Positions 6,793-9,876 of a stretch of DNA of 9,876 nt are shown here, in pieces. The stretch is from DASSUW01 sp035717845 (GTDB lineage: Bacteria > Actinomycetota > Thermoleophilia > Solirubrobacterales > Solirubrobacteraceae), in contig DASTIC010000215.1 of assembly GCA_035717845.1 (NCBI GenBank), positions 1 through 9,876 of the forward strand, in the 5' to 3' direction. Below the pieces are notes generated by a model. It made no database searches and was not told the DNA's origin. It saw only the letters and a program-made list of their open reading frames with translations. Made by a program: the position numbers and the translations under genes. The stretch's first letter is position 1. Each line of letters opens with the position of its first letter.

Positions 6793-7631
6793 GGGGTCGT
6801 AGACGCTAGCTCGGCCAGCAGCTCGTCGCTCAGCTCGCCCCGGTACACGGGCACCGCCCAGCCGGTGAGGTCGACGTGCAGCGCCTCGTCGACGTCGACC
6901 TCCAGCTCCCCGCCGTCGAGCCTGACCGTCACCGGCGAGTCGCCGCCGCGCAGGACGTGGGCGACGGCCGCGCCGCACGCGCCGGTACCGGACGAGAGCG
7001 TCTCCCCTACCCCGCGCTCGAAGATGCGCGCCCGGATGGTGTCGGGGGCGAGCGCGGTCCAGAACGACACGTTCGTGCGGTTGGGGAAGATCGAGGCGTG
7101 CTCGATCGGCGGGCCGAGGGCCGCGAGGTCGAGCTGCTCGAGCTCTTCGTCGGCGACGCGGATGGCGCACTGCGGGTTGCCGATCGACACGTGCTGGAAG
7201 CGGCGGCCGTCGATCTCCCCCTGGCCGTCGGGCGGGCCGCCCGGGAAGTCCTTGGACGTGAGACTGGCGCGCCCCATGTCGACGCGGCAGGTCGTCGGGC
7301 CGGTGATGGTGGGGCGGATCTCCCCGGCGGCGGTCTGGATCGAGAACGTGTCGGCGCTCGTCCAGCCGGCGCGGCGCAGGTAGAGGATCGCCTCGCGGGC
7401 GCCGTTGCCCGACAGCTCGGCCTCCGAGCCGTCGGGGTTGAAGATCCGCAGCCTGGCGACGTACCCGGGCTCGGTCGGCGGCGAGAGCTCGAGGACGCCG
7501 TCGGCGCCGGGGCCGAAGTGCGGGTCGCACAGCCGCCGCACGGCGTGCGGCGTGAGGTCGAGCCCGCCGTGCTCGAGGATCACGTAGTCGTTGCCGAGGG
7601 CCTGCCACTTCTCGAACCGCACGGCGGTCAT
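6789..7631 (-). CDS. dapF: Diaminopimelate epimerase family protein with Ser at both catalytic Cys positions
   Basis: DapF interconverts LL-DAP and meso-DAP, the precursor of lysine and of peptidoglycan cross-links, normally by a two-base mechanism with a cysteine pair. This 280-residue protein has normal length and clear family signatures: GNDY (13-16), HFGPGADGVL (38-47), IFNPDGSEAELSGNGARE (63-80), SIGNPQC and RGVGETLSSGTGAC (206-219). The two catalytic cysteines (Cys73 and Cys217 in the E. coli enzyme) fall on Ser74 (codon TCG at 7412-7410) and Ser214 (codon TCC at 6992-6990). The other contact residues (Asn14, Asn65, Glu210) are kept. It may be a lineage variant with altered chemistry or an enzyme with reduced activity. 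Four-base overlaps with miaA upstream and dapD downstream place it in one operon. Confidence 0.92.
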   Translation of the reverse strand: MTAVRFEKWQALGNDYVILEHGGLDLTPHAVRRLCDPHFGPGADGVLELSPPTEPGYVARLRIFNPDGSEAELSGNGAREAILYLRRAGWTSADTFSIQTAAGEIRPTITGPTTCRVDMGRASLTSKDFPGGPPDGQGEIDGRRFQHVSIGNPQCAIRVADEELEQLDLAALGPPIEHASIFPNRTNVSFWTALAPDTIRARIFERGVGETLSSGTGACGAAVAHVLRGGDSPVTVRLDGGELEVDVDEALHVDLTGWAVPVYRGELSDELLAELASTTP

Positions 7632-8527
7632 GCTCTCAGGGCGCGGTGGATCTCGGCCGCGACGTCGTCCGGCTCGCGGCCCGTGACGTCGATGAGGTTG
7701 ATGCCGGGGAGCTTGCGCATCCACGTCAGCTGCCGGCGCGTGTAGCGGTGGGTGCTGCGGCGCATCGCCTCGACGTCGCCGTCGAGCAGCTCCCGGAACC
7801 CGAGTGCCTTGCGCACGGTCGGCGAGGTGCCGAGGGCATCGGCGACCCGCACCTCCTCGGCGGCGCCGGCGGCGAGCATGGCGTCGATGCGGTCGTCGAT
7901 CCGCCGCTTGAGCGCGTTGCGCTCCATGGTGAGGCCGGCCAGGAGGGTCGGGTGGCGGGTGGTCGAGGTCCACAGCTGGTCGCCGGCGGGCGGCTCGTGT
8001 CCGGCGTCGAGCAGCTCGAGGGCCCGGACGATCCGCTGGCTGTCGCCCGGCTTCACGGTGGCGGCTGCCTTGGGGGCGCGGGCGGCGAGCTCCCTGTGCA
8101 AAGCGGCGGCGCCGTGCTCCTCGAGCTGCGCCCGGCGCCGCCGGCGGATCGCCGCGGCCACCGGCGGGCGAAGGTCCAGCTCGGCGAGCGCCGCGCGCAG
8201 GTAGAGGCCGGTCCCGCCGACGACGATCGGGCGCCGCCCGGCGGCCAGCAGCGAGTCGATCTCGCGGTGCGCGAGCTGGGCGTACTGCCCGGCGCTGAAC
8301 GGCGCGTCGGCGTCCAGGAACCCGATCAGCCGGTGCTCGAGCTGCTCCTGCTCCTCCGGCGTGGCGACGCCGGTGAGGGTCTCCAGCCCGCGGTAGACCT
8401 GGAGCGCGTCGGCGGAGACCGCCACCGGGTCCTCCCCCTCCGCGCGGAGCCGCGCGGCCAGCGCGATGGCGACCGCGGTCTTCCCCACGCCGGTGGGGCC
8501 GAAGATGGCGAGGACGCTCGGCGGCAC
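7628..8527 (-). CDS. miaA: tRNA dimethylallyltransferase
   Basis: Transfers a dimethylallyl group from DMAPP to N6 of A37 in tRNAs reading UNN codons, the first step of ms2i6A formation. The protein has 299 residues. The P-loop GPTGVGKT is at 10-17, SADALQVYRG at 38-47, the VVGGTGLYLRA motif at 102-112, an Arg/Lys-rich tRNA-contacting region follows, and RYTRRQLTWMRK at 261-272 is the conserved R-Y-x-x-RQ-x-x-W block. The segment after YRG reads LETLTGVATPEEQ rather than the usual DIGTAKP. GTG 8527 is chosen because it puts the P-loop strand at residues 4-9 as in the family and has a -10-like element 6 bases upstream. It is the first gene of miaA-dapF-dapD and is divergent from the FIST gene. 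miaA next to dapF is a common actinobacterial arrangement. Confidence 0.94.
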   Translation of the reverse strand: MPPSVLAIFGPTGVGKTAVAIALAARLRAEGEDPVAVSADALQVYRGLETLTGVATPEEQEQLEHRLIGFLDADAPFSAGQYAQLAHREIDSLLAAGRRPIVVGGTGLYLRAALAELDLRPPVAAAIRRRRRAQLEEHGAAALHRELAARAPKAAATVKPGDSQRIVRALELLDAGHEPPAGDQLWTSTTRHPTLLAGLTMERNALKRRIDDRIDAMLAAGAAEEVRVADALGTSPTVRKALGFRELLDGDVEAMRRSTHRYTRRQLTWMRKLPGINLIDVTGREPDDVAAEIHRALRA

Positions 8528-8533
8528 GCCACG

Positions 8534-8539
8534 AGTATG
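8534..8539 (-). promoter_or_regulatory. Candidate -10 element of miaA (CATACT)
   Basis: On the minus strand CATACT matches TATAAT at four of six positions, including the important A2 and T6, and sits 6 bases before the miaA GTG. That would make the mRNA leaderless or nearly so. No ribosome binding site or good -35 box is seen in the 45-base divergent gap. Confidence 0.35.
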
Positions 8540-8558
8540 GGGGCGGACGGCTGAGGGG

Positions 8559-8564
8559 TATCGT
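8559..8564 (+). promoter_or_regulatory. Candidate -10 element of the FIST gene (TATCGT)
   Basis: TATCGT fits TANNNT and is followed by exactly 8 bases and then the ATG at 8573, the same geometry as at dapE. A leaderless transcript is implied, and no Shine-Dalgarno sequence lies between the element and the ATG. The -35 region is not recognisable. Confidence 0.45.
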
Positions 8565-8572
8565 CGTCCTCG

Positions 8573-9736
8573 ATGGCGTTGCGCATCGGCACGGGCCTGT
8601 CGACGAGCCCCGATCCGCGGGCGGGTGCGCTCGAGGCTGCGCTGACGGCGCGCGACGGGCTGGGCGAGCTCCCCTGTGACCTCGCGATCGTGTTCGCCTC
8701 CGGCTCGCACCTGGCGGCACCCGAGGCGGTGCTCGAGGCCGTCCACGAGGCGCTCGCCCCCTCGCAGCTCGCCGGCTGCGCGGCCGGCGGCGTGATCGGC
8801 GCGCGGCGTGAGGTCGAGCACGGGACCGCGGTGACGGTCTGGGCGGCGCACCTCGACGGCGGCACCGCGACGGTCTTCCACGCGATGGTCGAGGAGATCG
8901 AGGAGGGCACGGGCGCGCTCGCCGGGATGGTCGACCTCGAGGGCGCCGCGGGGGCGATCCTGCTCGCCGATCCGGCGACGTTCCCGACCGACGCGGTCCT
9001 GCGCTTCCTCTCCCACGCCGCCCCGGCGGTGCCGCTCATCGGCGGGCTCGCGTCGGCGCGCACCGCGGGCGGGACGACGGCGCTGTTCGCGGGCGACCGC
9101 GTCGTCGACGAGGGCGCCGTCGGCGTACGGCTCGACGGCGTCGAGGTGCTGCCGTGCGTGTCGCAGGGCGCGGCGCCGATCGGTCCCGAGCTGACGATCA
9201 CGGCCGCCGACGGGCACGTGATCGACGAGCTGGCGGGCAAGCCGGCGCTCGACAAGCTGCGCGAGACGATCGAGGCGCTGCCCGAGGAGGACCTCGCGCT
9301 CGTGCAGGGCGGGCTCCTCATGGGCATCGTGGTCGAGACGAACAAGCCCGAGTACGTGCAGGGCGACTTCCTCGTGCGCGGCCTCGTCGGCGCCGATCCG
9401 GAGACCGGCAAGGTCGCGGTTGCCGCCGACGTCCACCCCGGCCAGGTCGTGCGCCTCCACGCCCGCGACGCCGAGAGCGCCGACCGTGACCTCCGCGAGG
9501 CGCTCGGCGTCCGCATGCGCGCGCTCGGCGGCCGCACGCCCGCCGGCGCGCTCGTGTTCGCCTGCAACGGTCGCGGACGCGGGCTGTTCGGCTACGCCGA
9601 CCACGATGCCGAGACGGTGGCCGACGAGCTGGCGGGAGCCCCGGCCGCGGGCTTCTTCGCCGCCGGGGAGATCGGCCCCGTCGGCGGCGAGAACTTCCTC
9701 CACGGCTTCACCGCCACCGTCGCGGTCTTCGCGTGA
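8573..9736 (+). CDS. FIST domain-containing protein (FIST_N and FIST_C)
   Basis: A stand-alone FIST protein of 387 residues. FIST domains are predicted small-ligand sensors found in bacterial signal transduction, sometimes fused to kinase or cyclase domains; the true ligand is unknown here. The N-terminal FIST domain (about 1-200) includes CDLAIVFASG (35-44), AGCAAGGVIG (67-76) and VPLIGGLAS (153-161). FIST_C (about 215-385) includes GDFLVRGLVGADPETG, VFACNGRGRGLFG (328-340) and AGFFAAGEIGPVGG (359-372), ending in NFLHGFTATVAVF. No signal peptide, membrane helix or output domain is attached, so any signalling would need a partner protein. ATG 8573 gives a natural N-terminus (MALRIGTGLS). Its stop overlaps the following dehydrogenase start by GTGA, so the two are co-transcribed. 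The family call is secure; the role is unknown. Confidence 0.9.
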   Translation: MALRIGTGLSTSPDPRAGALEAALTARDGLGELPCDLAIVFASGSHLAAPEAVLEAVHEALAPSQLAGCAAGGVIGARREVEHGTAVTVWAAHLDGGTATVFHAMVEEIEEGTGALAGMVDLEGAAGAILLADPATFPTDAVLRFLSHAAPAVPLIGGLASARTAGGTTALFAGDRVVDEGAVGVRLDGVEVLPCVSQGAAPIGPELTITAADGHVIDELAGKPALDKLRETIEALPEEDLALVQGGLLMGIVVETNKPEYVQGDFLVRGLVGADPETGKVAVAADVHPGQVVRLHARDAESADRDLREALGVRMRALGGRTPAGALVFACNGRGRGLFGYADHDAETVADELAGAPAAGFFAAGEIGPVGGENFLHGFTATVAVFA

Positions 9737-9876
9737 ACCTGGGCGGCCGGACCGCGCTCGTCACCGGCGCCAGCGGAGGGCTCGGGCACGCGATCGCGCG
9801 CGCGCTGGCTCGCCGGGGCGCGAGCCTGGTGCTCACCGCGCGGCGGGCCGAGGTGCACGAGCCGCTGGCGGAGGAG
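9733..9876 (+). CDS. Short-chain dehydrogenase/reductase (SDR), 3'-truncated by the window edge
   Basis: Only the first 48 residues are present, but they are diagnostic of a classical SDR: strand RTALVTG, then the nucleotide-binding TGxxxGxG as TGASGGLG (11-18), a helix, and a second strand SLVLTARR (31-38). The basic Arg pair there suggests NADP(H) over NAD(H). The catalytic Tyr-x-x-x-Lys lies beyond the window, and the substrate cannot be predicted. GTG 9733 overlaps the FIST stop (GTGA), which argues for translational coupling with that gene. Confidence 0.88.
   Translation, partial: MNLGGRTALVTGASGGLGHAIARALARRGASLVLTARRAEVHEPLAEE

Noticed and set aside
7628..9703. MiaA extended upstream, through the region antisense to the FIST gene
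   Set aside because: Upstream of GTG 8527 the frame is low-complexity antisense to the conserved FIST protein, whereas the MiaA P-loop begins directly after 8527.
1..9876. Search for CRISPR arrays, tRNA genes, insertion sequences, attachment sites and riboswitches (including an upstream lysine riboswitch at dapE)
   Set aside because: No regularly spaced repeats, cloverleaf-like segments, transposase or integrase genes or terminal repeats were seen, and the short gaps of at most about 60 bases leave no space for a riboswitch.

Overview
The window is very GC-rich, gene-dense bacterial chromosome. GC-ending codons are used throughout, genes overlap by 4 bases, and no intergenic gap exceeds about 60 bases. 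The proteins look actinobacterial: an actinobacterial-type DapD, a Gram-positive-type DapE, and a miaA-dapF-hflX neighbourhood of the kind usual in Actinobacteria. The high GC and the style of the proteins suggest Thermoleophilia (Solirubrobacterales-like). That placement is an inference from sequence style, not from a search.

Layout, left to right. (1) A plus-strand pair holds the 3' part of a dUTPase gene (dut) and a DUF2461 protein. (2) A minus-strand pair reads away from position 3678: hflX (ribosome-associated GTPase), then an MFS transporter whose 3' end runs 71 bases into the DUF2461 gene. (3) A short divergent promoter region (3679-3736) separates hflX from plus-strand dapE-dapC, which overlap by ATGA. 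(4) Minus-strand miaA-dapF-dapD follows, chained by two ATGA overlaps and ending 18 bases inside dapC. (5) A second divergent promoter (8528-8572) separates miaA from a plus-strand FIST-domain protein, which overlaps by GTGA the start of a short-chain dehydrogenase/reductase cut by the window edge.

Functionally the core is lysine and diaminopimelate (DAP) synthesis by the succinylase branch: DapD (succinylation), DapC (transamination), DapE (desuccinylation) and DapF (epimerisation to meso-DAP). dapA, dapB and lysA are not in the window. The DAP genes are interleaved with translation genes (miaA for tRNA modification, hflX for ribosome rescue or splitting).

The most notable observation is that DapF has serine at both positions where the family carries its two catalytic cysteines. 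I also see short -10-like elements placed 6-10 bases upstream of start codons at both divergent regions, which suggests leaderless transcripts. No mobile element, CRISPR array, tRNA, rRNA or phage gene was seen, there is no gene-free stretch over 300 bases, and I found no clear previously undescribed multi-gene system.
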